From Akkermansia sp. (GTDB lineage Bacteria; Verrucomicrobiota; Verrucomicrobiia; Verrucomicrobiales; Akkermansiaceae): a stretch of DNA of 52,737 bases. Of the stretch, positions 1 to 7,164 are shown one piece after another (the first letter of the stretch is position 1; each line of letters begins with the position of its first letter). The stretch lies in assembly GCA_030536145.1 (NCBI GenBank), contig JAUNQN010000010.1, positions 1-52,737 of the forward strand. The letters are read 5' to 3'. A program made the position numbers and the translations under genes. The notes under the pieces are model-generated. The model searched no databases and had not been told where the DNA came from. It saw nothing but the letters and a program-made list of their open reading frames with translations.

Positions 1-251
1 ACACCCGCGGCAAGCTGCGCCCGCCCCTCCTTCCCGGTGTGGGTACACCAGGTGTCTCTATATTCTATGCGACCTATATTGCTTAAAGGACTGCGGGCTG
101 AATTGTCAGCTGTAATCGACTAATAAGAAATTATATAAGATAGTAATATTCTTGATATTGTCTTTCAAAGTGTCCAATATAATGTCAATTGCTTTGTCAA
201 GATTCCAAAGGCAATATGGGTGCGGCGCTGGGATGGTGTGGGGTGTCGGGG
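1..251. other. Unassigned AT-rich edge region
   Basis: No gene could be supported here. Roughly positions 60-215 are clearly AT-richer than the rest of the window. One plus frame is open from position 1 to a stop at 121-123, but its roughly 40 codons resemble no family I recognise. It lies downstream of the minus-strand squalene/phytoene synthase gene, and I see no convincing hairpin-plus-T-tract terminator in it. Confidence 0.3.
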
Positions 252-1175
252 TTATTCCTTGTCCCGGGAGTCGGAGTCTTTGTCCTTGTTGCGGAGGAAG
301 GACCATTCCGAGAGGCTGGGGACGTTCGGCATGGAGGGCATTTCCATGGTACCCAGGCGTGCGCGGAGGAGGAACCAGAGCTTGCGGAAGTTGCCGACGC
401 GGTAGCGGCGCTCAAAGACGCGGTATTCGTCGTCCTGCATTTTCTCCAGGATGGTGTGGTAGATGAGGCTCATGGCCTGGGCGGGGATGAGGGCGTTCTT
501 GTCCTCTGCGCCCAGCGCCTGGTACAGGGCATCTGCCTCTGCAAAGTATTTTTCCGCCAGGGCGGCCTCATACGCCAGGAGCTGGCGCAGGCGGTAGTCG
601 TAGCGCTGGTTGCGGATGTCGTCGCGGGTGACGCCGAAGATCTCCATATCGTCCGCCGGCAGGTAGAGCCGGTCGTGCTCGGCGCAGTCTTCCGCCACGT
701 CTCGCAGGATGTTGACGATTTGCAGGGCATATCCCAGGGCCACGGCGTAATCCCTGGCGGCGGGGCCGGCACCCATCACGGTGGCGCTGGTAATCCCCAC
801 GCAGCAGGCCACCTTGTAGCAGTAGGCTAGGAACTCCTTCCTGTCTGCGGGCTGCACGGGGGTGATATCCGAGCGGCAGCCGGAGATGAGCTCCAGCATG
901 GGGGCGGTGTCCAGGGAGAGGTCGTCGATGAGGGTGCGTACCTCTGCCTCCACGCCGGGTTCCGGCTCTGCGGTGCGGGTGACGATGGCTACCCAGCGGT
1001 CCAGGGCGGCGTGGCGCTGCTCCGGGGTCATGCCGGGTTCGTCCACAATGTCGTCCACAAGGCGGCAGAAGGCATAGAACTGGGCCATGTGCACGCGCTC
1101 TTCCTCCGGCAGGTTGACGAGTGCGAAGGCGAGGTTTGACTTGGCGTTCTTGGTGATGGTGTCTGATTCTGCCAT
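252..1175 (-). CDS. Squalene/phytoene synthase family protein
   Basis: This 307-residue protein belongs to the trans-isoprenyl diphosphate synthase (head-to-head) family, which joins two prenyl diphosphates into squalene, phytoene or a precursor such as presqualene diphosphate. Both Asp-rich Mg-diphosphate motifs are visible: VDDIVDE at residues 40-46 and NILRDVAED at 155-163, the latter followed by the family's DRLYLP segment at 168-173. The length is usual for HpnC, HpnD and CrtB proteins. It starts 27 bases after the lepB stop on the same strand and is probably co-transcribed with it. The exact product (hopanoid, squalene or carotenoid route) cannot be decided, since no partner such as HpnE or squalene-hopene cyclase is in the window. 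Confidence 0.88.
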   Translation of the reverse strand: MAESDTITKNAKSNLAFALVNLPEEERVHMAQFYAFCRLVDDIVDEPGMTPEQRHAALDRWVAIVTRTAEPEPGVEAEVRTLIDDLSLDTAPMLELISGCRSDITPVQPADRKEFLAYCYKVACCVGITSATVMGAGPAARDYAVALGYALQIVNILRDVAEDCAEHDRLYLPADDMEIFGVTRDDIRNQRYDYRLRQLLAYEAALAEKYFAEADALYQALGAEDKNALIPAQAMSLIYHTILEKMQDDEYRVFERRYRVGNFRKLWFLLRARLGTMEMPSMPNVPSLSEWSFLRNKDKDSDSRDKE

Positions 1176-1202
1176 GGCCGGGGAATCCTTTCTATCTGTT
1201 TC

Positions 1203-2438
1203 TTAATCCACGCTGCCCCAGTGGGAGGTGAAGGGCCAGAGGGTGAACCAGGCGGGCCCCAGCACGTTGTACTGGTGGACGGGCCCCCAGAAGCGGGAGT
1301 CCAGGGATTTCACGGTGTTGTCGCCCAGCGCCATGTATTCGCGCAGGTTGGGGTCGGCGTTGTCGTGCAGCTGCACGGGGCCTGCATCCGTGAGGAAGGC
1401 GAGGGGATTGCGGCTCTTGGGCAGCTGCTGGTAGCCCACGGGGTTGTAGGGTGCCTTGCGGTCCATCACGCGCTGCATGCCGTGCTCCTTGGCCGGTTCC
1501 CCGTTCACAAAGAGGGTGGGGGTGTCGATGAAGAGGGTATCGCCCGGTACGCCGCAGAGGCGCTTGATGTAGTGGGTGCCGGCCATCTGGTCCTCAATCT
1601 GCCCGGCGCCGGGGGCCTGCATGCTGGTGTTGATGCCGCGGGTGTCGAACACGAAGGTTTCCCCGCGCTGCGGCTGGCGGAAGTGGTAGGCGAAGCGGTT
1701 CACGATGACCATGTCGCCGGCGTCCACGCGGGCGCGGATGATGGTTTCCCCCTGGCGGAAACTGCCCAGCTTGAGCGCGCCGGAGGGTGTCTGGCGTATC
1801 TTGCCGCTCTCCTGCAGGTACTGGATGACCGCGCCCTTGGCAGAGGGAAGGGTGACGGTGGAGCCGTCGTCGAAGGTGAGGACGGTTTCCGTGAACAGGA
1901 GCCACTTGGGGTGGTCCTCTATGCCCACCAGGGTCTTGTTGGAATCGGAGACGGCCTCCACATAGGAGCTGCCGAGGGTGAGGGTGTCCCACCAGCGCTT
2001 GGGTGCGGAGGGAATCTCGTCCACATGGTGCACGATGATGCCGTTGAGCGTGGGCTGCATGGAGCCGGTGGGAATGCGGAAGGGCTGGGCGTAATAGGTG
2101 CGGATGCCCAGGAACACCACCATGATCACGAAAAAGGATTCCACCATCTCCAGCACCTCGTTGCGCTTGAAACCGGGCAGGGGCTCGCAGTGCAGGCTGA
2201 TGAGCTTGGTCAGGCGGTCCGTCTCCTCCGCATTCCAGTGGAGCAGGGCGGTGCGGATATCCTGCAGCATGGTGCTGCACTCCGCCAGTTCCTCCGGCTT
2301 GAGCTTGTGGCGGTAGGTGTTGATAAAGCGTTGCAGGGAGTCTGCGGCCTCACGGCCCAGCTTGCGCCACTTGGGGCTGAACCAGGCGAGGAAAGTTTTG
2401 TCTACAAAGCCGTTGGCGATGGTTTTGAGAAGTGACAT
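1203..2438 (-). CDS. lepB: Signal peptidase I, with Arg at the catalytic Lys position
   Basis: This is a membrane-bound leader peptidase that cleaves Sec/Tat signal peptides on the outer face of the inner membrane; it has 411 residues from the chosen start. A transmembrane segment lies near residues 99-116. It is followed by the nucleophile motif PTGSMQPT with Ser126. The later boxes GDMVIVNRFAY (241-251) and KRLCGVPGD (292-300) are present. About 130 residues separate the Ser and Lys boxes, much more than in Escherichia coli LepB. The general-base Lys expected in GDxVxVxK reads Arg248. The upstream in-frame start at 2588 would run into the divergent rsmA gene, and a good promoter sits at 2457-2485, so the ATG at 2438 was chosen. 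Confidence 0.88.
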   Translation of the reverse strand: MSLLKTIANGFVDKTFLAWFSPKWRKLGREAADSLQRFINTYRHKLKPEELAECSTMLQDIRTALLHWNAEETDRLTKLISLHCEPLPGFKRNEVLEMVESFFVIMVVFLGIRTYYAQPFRIPTGSMQPTLNGIIVHHVDEIPSAPKRWWDTLTLGSSYVEAVSDSNKTLVGIEDHPKWLLFTETVLTFDDGSTVTLPSAKGAVIQYLQESGKIRQTPSGALKLGSFRQGETIIRARVDAGDMVIVNRFAYHFRQPQRGETFVFDTRGINTSMQAPGAGQIEDQMAGTHYIKRLCGVPGDTLFIDTPTLFVNGEPAKEHGMQRVMDRKAPYNPVGYQQLPKSRNPLAFLTDAGPVQLHDNADPNLREYMALGDNTVKSLDSRFWGPVHQYNVLGPAWFTLWPFTSHWGSVD

Positions 2439-2456
2439 GGTCTTGTTCTGCTCGGC

Positions 2457-2485
2457 ATTATACACGGAAAGGGCGGGAATGTCGA
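2457..2485 (-). promoter_or_regulatory. Sigma70-type promoter for lepB
   Basis: Reading the minus strand, TCGACA is followed after 17 bases by a perfect TATAAT. The -10 element lies 18 bases upstream of the lepB ATG. It is divergent from the rsmA promoter. Confidence 0.65.
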
Positions 2486-2549
2486 ACCCAAAAAGCGGGA
2501 GCGAGCGTGCAGCCGATGGTGCAAATGGAGTCCGGTTGGTACTGCGTGC

Positions 2550-2578
2550 TTGAAATCGTGCGGCGGGGGGTGTAGAAT
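2550..2578 (+). promoter_or_regulatory. Promoter for the rsmA-men cluster
   Basis: TTGAAA at 2550-2555 and TAGAAT at 2573-2578 are 17 bases apart. Only 8 bases separate the -10 box from the rsmA ATG, so the mRNA is predicted to be leaderless or nearly so. Confidence 0.65.
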
Positions 2579-2586
2579 ACGCGCAC

Positions 2587-3930
2587 ATGAATGCTACGCA
2601 GATTCACGAGGTGCTGGAGAAGACGGGGGTGAACCCCAGCAAGTCCCTGGGGCAGAATTTCCTGGTGGATGAGAACATCGCCAAATGGATTGTGGCCCAG
2701 CTGGAGATTGGGCCGGAGGATTGCGTGGTGGAGGTGGGGCCCGGTACGGGGGCGCTCACGGAGCACATGGCGCCGCTGTGCCGCAAGCTGATCCTGGTGG
2801 AGTTTGATGCGCGCCTGGCCGCGTACCAGAAGGAGCGCTGGGCCGGGGTGGAGCATGTGGAGGTACACCATGCGGACGGTGCCGGCTGGAATCCGCTGCC
2901 GCTTTTTGCGGAGCAGCCGGTGAAGTTCATGGGCAACCTGCCGTATTCCGCAGGCGGGGCTATCTTGGCGAATTTCCTCACGACACCCTGTGCGGTATCC
3001 CGCGCGGTGGTGATGCTGCAGAAGGAGTTTATAGACCGCATATTGGCCAAGCCGGGGGATGAGGCGTACGGGCTGCTCTCCCTGCGTATCCAGATGGACT
3101 GGGTGCCGCGCGCGCTGAAGACGGTGCCGCCGGAGGCGTTCTCCCCGCGCCCCAAGATTGATTCCACGGTGATGCTGCTCACGCCGCGCCCGGCGGGGGA
3201 GCTGCCGCCCTTTGACCACAAGCTGATGGATGAGCTGATGCGCCGCTGTTTCTCCCAGCGCCGCAAGCAGATGCACAAGCAGCTGCCGGAGACAGAGGAC
3301 TGGCCCGCCGTGGCCGCGCGGGTGGGTATATCCCCCACCGCCCGACCGGAGGAGCTGGGCCTGCGCCAGTGGGTGGACCTGACCAATATCTTTGATCCCC
3401 ACCCGCTGCATGCCACGGCGCAGCGGGATGACGAGCTGTTCGATGTGGTGGACGAGGCGGACAAGGTGCTGCGCCAGGCCACGCGGGCGGAGGTGCACGG
3501 GCAGGGGCTGATTCACCGCGCAGTGCATGTGCTGGTGTTCAACAAGAAGCACGACTGCCTGCTGCAGAAGCGCTCCCGGCTGAAGGACAAGCACCCGGGC
3601 GTGTGGGATTCTTCCGCAGCCGGGCACCTGGATGCCGGGGAGGATTACGAGACTGCGGCCCGCCGTGAGCTGCAGGAGGAGCTGGGGATTACGGATGTGC
3701 GCCTGGTGGAGGTGGGTACGCTGCCCCCTACGCCGGAGACGGGCATGGAGCATGTGCGCCTGTATGCCGCGCTGTACAGCGGGCGCGTGAGTTTCCCCGC
3801 GGCGGAGATAGAGGGCGTGTTGTCCTTCCCCGCGCGGCTTATCGACCGCTGGCTGGCCACCCGCCCGCAGGATTTTGCCAACAGCTTTGCCCTGTGCTGG
3901 CAGAAGGTGCGCCCCATGATAGATGCCTGA
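2587..3930 (+). CDS. rsmA: RsmA (KsgA) 16S rRNA dimethyladenosine methyltransferase fused to a Nudix hydrolase
   Basis: This 447-residue protein has two domains. Residues 1 to about 275 are RsmA/KsgA, which dimethylates two adjacent adenines near the 3' end of 16S rRNA. GQNFLVD (22-28), the SAM loop EVGPGTG (49-55) and the catalytic NLPYS (117-121) are all present. From about residue 281 a Nudix domain follows, resembling the YfcD/Idi-like group. Its Nudix box spans 346-368 with the expected pattern G-x5-E-x7-R-E-x2-E-E-x-G. The fusion is uninterrupted in one frame. The Nudix substrate is unknown. It is first in a plus-strand run with the menaquinone genes; the next gene starts 24 bases after its stop. 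Its transcript is predicted to be leaderless. Confidence 0.92.
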   Translation: MNATQIHEVLEKTGVNPSKSLGQNFLVDENIAKWIVAQLEIGPEDCVVEVGPGTGALTEHMAPLCRKLILVEFDARLAAYQKERWAGVEHVEVHHADGAGWNPLPLFAEQPVKFMGNLPYSAGGAILANFLTTPCAVSRAVVMLQKEFIDRILAKPGDEAYGLLSLRIQMDWVPRALKTVPPEAFSPRPKIDSTVMLLTPRPAGELPPFDHKLMDELMRRCFSQRRKQMHKQLPETEDWPAVAARVGISPTARPEELGLRQWVDLTNIFDPHPLHATAQRDDELFDVVDEADKVLRQATRAEVHGQGLIHRAVHVLVFNKKHDCLLQKRSRLKDKHPGVWDSSAAGHLDAGEDYETAARRELQEELGITDVRLVEVGTLPPTPETGMEHVRLYAALYSGRVSFPAAEIEGVLSFPARLIDRWLATRPQDFANSFALCWQKVRPMIDA

Positions 3931-3954
3931 TTTCCAACCCTATAGAATCCAGCC

Positions 3955-4359
3955 ATGACTGAACTTCCCGCACCGCTGCTCGGCCATTCGTTCGAGGACT
4001 ACCTGGGCATCCGCACGCTGCCTGCTGTGCAGGATGACGTGGCGGAGGCGGAGCTGGAGGTGACGGAGCGCTGCTGCCAGCCCTTCGGCGTGGTGCACGG
4101 CGGGGTGAACCTGGCGCTGGCGGAGAACCTGGCCGGGCACGGCTCCCTGCGCCTGTGCGCGCCGGGGCAGGGTGTGTGCGGCATGCAGGTGAGCGGCAGT
4201 CATGTGGCACCCGCGCCGCTGGGCTCCGTGCTGCATGCGCGGGCCACCCTGCTGCACCGCGGCGCGCGCACCCATGTGTGGAATGTGGATATTACCTGCG
4301 GCTCCACCCTGGTTTCCACCGTGCGGGTTACCAATTACATTTTCACCCCCAAGAAATGA
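3955..4359 (+). CDS. menI: Hotdog-fold thioesterase, probably DHNA-CoA thioesterase (MenI)
   Basis: This 134-residue single-domain hotdog protein is of the PaaI/YdiI/EntH type. The family signature VVHGG (46-50) is followed by Glu57 in LALAEN, the usual catalytic carboxylate. In this family MenI hydrolyses 1,4-dihydroxy-2-naphthoyl-CoA in menaquinone synthesis. That role is inferred from the overlap with menF and from menD further on, because the sequence alone fits several acyl-CoA thioesterases. Its stop overlaps the menF start in an ATGA, suggesting translational coupling. A TAGAAT sequence 6 bases before its ATG (3943-3948) could be a secondary -10 element, but I see no matching -35 box. 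Confidence 0.75.
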   Translation: MTELPAPLLGHSFEDYLGIRTLPAVQDDVAEAELEVTERCCQPFGVVHGGVNLALAENLAGHGSLRLCAPGQGVCGMQVSGSHVAPAPLGSVLHARATLLHRGARTHVWNVDITCGSTLVSTVRVTNYIFTPKK

Positions 4360-5462
4360 GTTTCCTTTCCCCACAGGCCCTGGGTGTGCTGGATGCGCTC
4401 TGCCGCTCCGGCAGTGCCTTTGCGCTGTACCGCCTGCCCGGGGCGGAGGACTGCCGGCTGGTGCTGCAGCACGGGCCGGGGGCGGAGGTGCTGCCGGATT
4501 TTGCCGCGCTGGCGGGCCGCAGCGGTTTTGTGGCCGCGCCTTTCGCCGTATCGGCGGAGTGCCCGGCCGTACTCATCCGCCCGGATGTGGCGGCAGAGGG
4601 CATTTGGCAGATAGAGCAGGCGCTGGCGGGGGTGCAGCCGGAGCCCTGCGGCACGCTGCCGGGGCCATCCGCTGAATCCCGCGCGGCGGACAAGCCCGGC
4701 TACATGCGCGCCTTCGGCATGGCCATGGATGCGCTGCGCGCCGGGCGCGTGGGCAAGGTGGTGCTCTCCCGCACCGCCGTGCAGGAGGTGCCGCCCTTCT
4801 TCTCCCCCGCGGAGACGTTCTGCCGTGCGTGCGAGTGCTACCCCTCTGCCATGGCCTGCCTGTTCCACAGCCCGCAGACGGGTACCTGGCTGGCCGCCAC
4901 GCCGGAGCAGCTGCTCTGCGGCGGCGGGCTGGATTGGCAGACGGTGGCCCTGGCCGGCACCATGCCCCTGCAGGACGGCGCCCGCCTGGCGGACTGGGAT
5001 GCCAAGAACCGCGCGGAGCAGGCCCATGTGGTGGATTACATACGCGATACCGTGGGCGCCTGCGCTGCCCAGGTGTGGGAGCGCGGCCCCGTGGTTTCCC
5101 CCGCCGGGCGCCTGGCCCACCTGCGCTCGGATTTCCGCTTCCGCCTGCAGCAGGGCGCAGAGCCCTGCGCCCTGCTGCAGGCCCTGCACCCCACCCCGGC
5201 GGTGTGCGGCCGCTCCAAGGAGGCCGCCCGCCGCGTGATTGCGGAGTGCGAGCCCGCGCCGCGCCGCTATTACAGCGGGTTTTTCGGCATGTGGGAGCCA
5301 GCGGGCCGCACGGATATCTTTGTGAACCTGCGCTGCATGCAGATTCATGCCGGCTGCGTGACCCTGCATGCCGGCGGCGGCCTGGTGCCGGAGTCTGCCG
5401 CGGAGCCTGAATGGCTGGAGACGGAGGCCAAGATGAACACCCTGCGCAGCCTGCTCACCTGA
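4356..5462 (+). CDS. menF: Isochorismate synthase
   Basis: This 368-residue chorismate-binding enzyme converts chorismate to isochorismate, the first committed step to menaquinone. Conserved segments in order are GKVVLSR (chorismate/Lys region), WLAATPEQLL, LAGTMPLQD, HPTPAVCGRSKEAA, and YYSGFFG followed by the Mg-binding end segment VPESAAEPEWLETEAKM. The start was placed at 4356, where the ATG overlaps the stop of the thioesterase gene; the longer upstream reading is an out-of-frame shadow of that gene. It ends 10 bases before menD. A siderophore-type isochorismate synthase (EntC) is a formal alternative, but menD next door argues for menaquinone. Confidence 0.9.
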   Translation: MSFLSPQALGVLDALCRSGSAFALYRLPGAEDCRLVLQHGPGAEVLPDFAALAGRSGFVAAPFAVSAECPAVLIRPDVAAEGIWQIEQALAGVQPEPCGTLPGPSAESRAADKPGYMRAFGMAMDALRAGRVGKVVLSRTAVQEVPPFFSPAETFCRACECYPSAMACLFHSPQTGTWLAATPEQLLCGGGLDWQTVALAGTMPLQDGARLADWDAKNRAEQAHVVDYIRDTVGACAAQVWERGPVVSPAGRLAHLRSDFRFRLQQGAEPCALLQALHPTPAVCGRSKEAARRVIAECEPAPRRYYSGFFGMWEPAGRTDIFVNLRCMQIHAGCVTLHAGGGLVPESAAEPEWLETEAKMNTLRSLLT

Positions 5463-5472
5463 TTTTTACGCC

Positions 5473-7029
5473 ATGAACCTGAGCGACAAGACAAGCATCC
5501 TGCAACTGGCGGCCCTGCTGCATGCCCACGGCGTGCGGCATGCGGTGCTGTGTCCCGGCAGCCGCAGCGCCCCCATTGTCCACACGCTCACGGAGTGCGG
5601 CCTGTTCACCTGCCACCGCGCCACGGATGAGCGCAGCGCCGCCTTCCTGGCCCTGGGGCTGGCGCTGCACGGCGCGCCCGCCGCCGTGGTCTGCACCAGC
5701 GGCACCGCCCTGCTGAACATGCACCCCGCCGTGGCAGAGGCCTACTACCAGCAGGTACCGCTGGTGGTCATATCCGCAGACCGCCCCGCTGCCTGGATCG
5801 GCCAGCTGGACGGCCAGACCCTCCCCCAGCCCGGTGCCTTCGGCCCGCTGGTGCGCTGCGCCGTGAACCTGCCGGAAGCGGCGGATGCGGAAAGCGCCTG
5901 GCACTGCAACCGCCTGGTGAACGAGGCCCTGCTGGAGACCCGCCACCGCGTGTGCGGCCCCGTGCATATCAACGTGCCGCTCTCAGAGCCGCTGTACAAC
6001 TTTACCCCCGCAGCGGGGCTGCCGCAGGAGCGCGTCATCACGCGCCGCAGCGCGCCTGCACCGCAGGAGCTGGCAGGGCTCCTGCAGGGCTACCGCCGCC
6101 CGGTACTGCTGCCGGGCCAGCTCCCGCCGGGTGCCGCGGCCGCCCTGCCGCAGGAGCTGCTCTGCATGGCGGAGCACCTGGCCAACGGCTGCTGCCGGGA
6201 CCTGTGCCGCGTGGATGAGCTGCTGGCCACCCCTGCGGCGGAAACGCTCCCCGTGCCGGACCTGGTAATCACCCTGGGCGGGCATGTCGTCTCCAAGCGG
6301 CTCAAGCAGTACCTGCGCCGCCACCGCGTGGAGCACTGGCACATCTGCCCTGAGGGGCGCGTGGCGGATACCTTCTGCACCCTCACCACCGTGTTCGAGT
6401 GTACCCCGGCGGAGTTCCTGCGCAGCCTGCAATCCTGCGGCCGCAGGGCAGGGGAGTTTGAGCAGGCCTGGCGCGCGGCGGAATCCTCCCTGCGCCCCGC
6501 AGACACCGCCGCAGACCTCTCCCTGGCCGCCACGCAGGGCCTTGTCTCCATGCTGCGCGCCGGGGAATCCCTGCACCTGGCCAACAGCTCCGCCGTGCGC
6601 TATGCCCAGCGCTTTCCCGTCCCGCCCGGTGTCACCGTCTGCTGCAACCGCGGCACCAACGGCATAGAGGGTTCCCTCTCCACCGCCGTGGGATACGCCG
6701 CCGCCGCATCCGCCCCGTGCTACGTGCTCATCGGTGACCTCAGCTTCTTCTATGACATGAACGCCCTGTGGAACAGCATGCCGAAGGACAACCTGCGCAT
6801 TGTCCTGCTGAACAACGGCGGCGGCAAAATCTTCTCCACCCTCCCCGGCATGCCGGAGCAGGGGGAATCCCGCGCCGCCATCACCGGTACCCACGCCCTC
6901 TCCGCCCAAGCCTGGGCAGAATCCTGCGGCCTTTCCTACCTCCGCGCCGCGGATTCCCCCACCCTTGCCGCTGCCCTGACCGCCCTGCAGCAAGCCACCG
7001 CCCCCACCTTGCTGGAAGTGGTGGAGTAG
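5473..7029 (+). CDS. menD: SEPHCHC synthase (menaquinone biosynthesis MenD)
   Basis: This 518-residue thiamine-diphosphate enzyme condenses isochorismate with 2-oxoglutarate, the second step of menaquinone synthesis. The N-terminal substrate motif CPGSRSAP (27-34) and the ThDP-activating Glu53 in RATDER are present. The C-terminal ThDP/Mg motif begins IGDLSFFYDMNAL and ends in NNGGG. The gene looks intact and is last of a tight rsmA-menI-menF-menD run. Its last roughly 300 coding bases and about 47 bases after the stop are repeated almost exactly at 9498-9845, on the far side of the DUF262 gene. The repeat suggests that the accessory block was inserted next to menD through a partial menD copy. 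Confidence 0.94.
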   Translation: MNLSDKTSILQLAALLHAHGVRHAVLCPGSRSAPIVHTLTECGLFTCHRATDERSAAFLALGLALHGAPAAVVCTSGTALLNMHPAVAEAYYQQVPLVVISADRPAAWIGQLDGQTLPQPGAFGPLVRCAVNLPEAADAESAWHCNRLVNEALLETRHRVCGPVHINVPLSEPLYNFTPAAGLPQERVITRRSAPAPQELAGLLQGYRRPVLLPGQLPPGAAAALPQELLCMAEHLANGCCRDLCRVDELLATPAAETLPVPDLVITLGGHVVSKRLKQYLRRHRVEHWHICPEGRVADTFCTLTTVFECTPAEFLRSLQSCGRRAGEFEQAWRAAESSLRPADTAADLSLAATQGLVSMLRAGESLHLANSSAVRYAQRFPVPPGVTVCCNRGTNGIEGSLSTAVGYAAAASAPCYVLIGDLSFFYDMNALWNSMPKDNLRIVLLNNGGGKIFSTLPGMPEQGESRAAITGTHALSAQAWAESCGLSYLRAADSPTLAAALTALQQATAPTLLEVVE

Positions 7030-7076
7030 GCACCGCGCCCGGCAGCTCCAGGTCTCCTCAAAATGACGCTGCGGGG
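6724..7076 (+). repeat. Direct repeat copy 1: menD 3' end and flank
   Basis: This segment covers the last part of intact menD, its stop and the next 47 bases. It matches 9498-9845 in the same orientation. By eye only a handful of differences occur over the first 290 bases or so. The match weakens around the final codons and just after the stop, then ends at the shared GCGGGG. The DUF262 gene lies between the two copies. Confidence 0.85.
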
Positions 7077-7114
7077 CTCCTCCGTATTACATTGGATCTG
7101 GATGCAAAAAAAGA

Positions 7115-7143
7115 TTGAAGCCGTAATCACATTGTGGTAGTAT
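7115..7143 (+). promoter_or_regulatory. Promoter for the DUF262 gene
   Basis: TTGAAG and TAGTAT are separated by 17 bases. A good Shine-Dalgarno element, GGAG at 7151-7154, sits 10 bases before the ATG. This leadered layout differs from the nearly leaderless promoters of several resident genes. Confidence 0.55.
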
Positions 7144-7164
7144 GGGGGTAGGAGAACTTTCAGT

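Noticed and set aside
2439..2588. 50-residue N-terminal extension of signal peptidase I
   Set aside because: It would overlap the divergent rsmA start and contains the lepB promoter. It adds no recognisable signal or domain.
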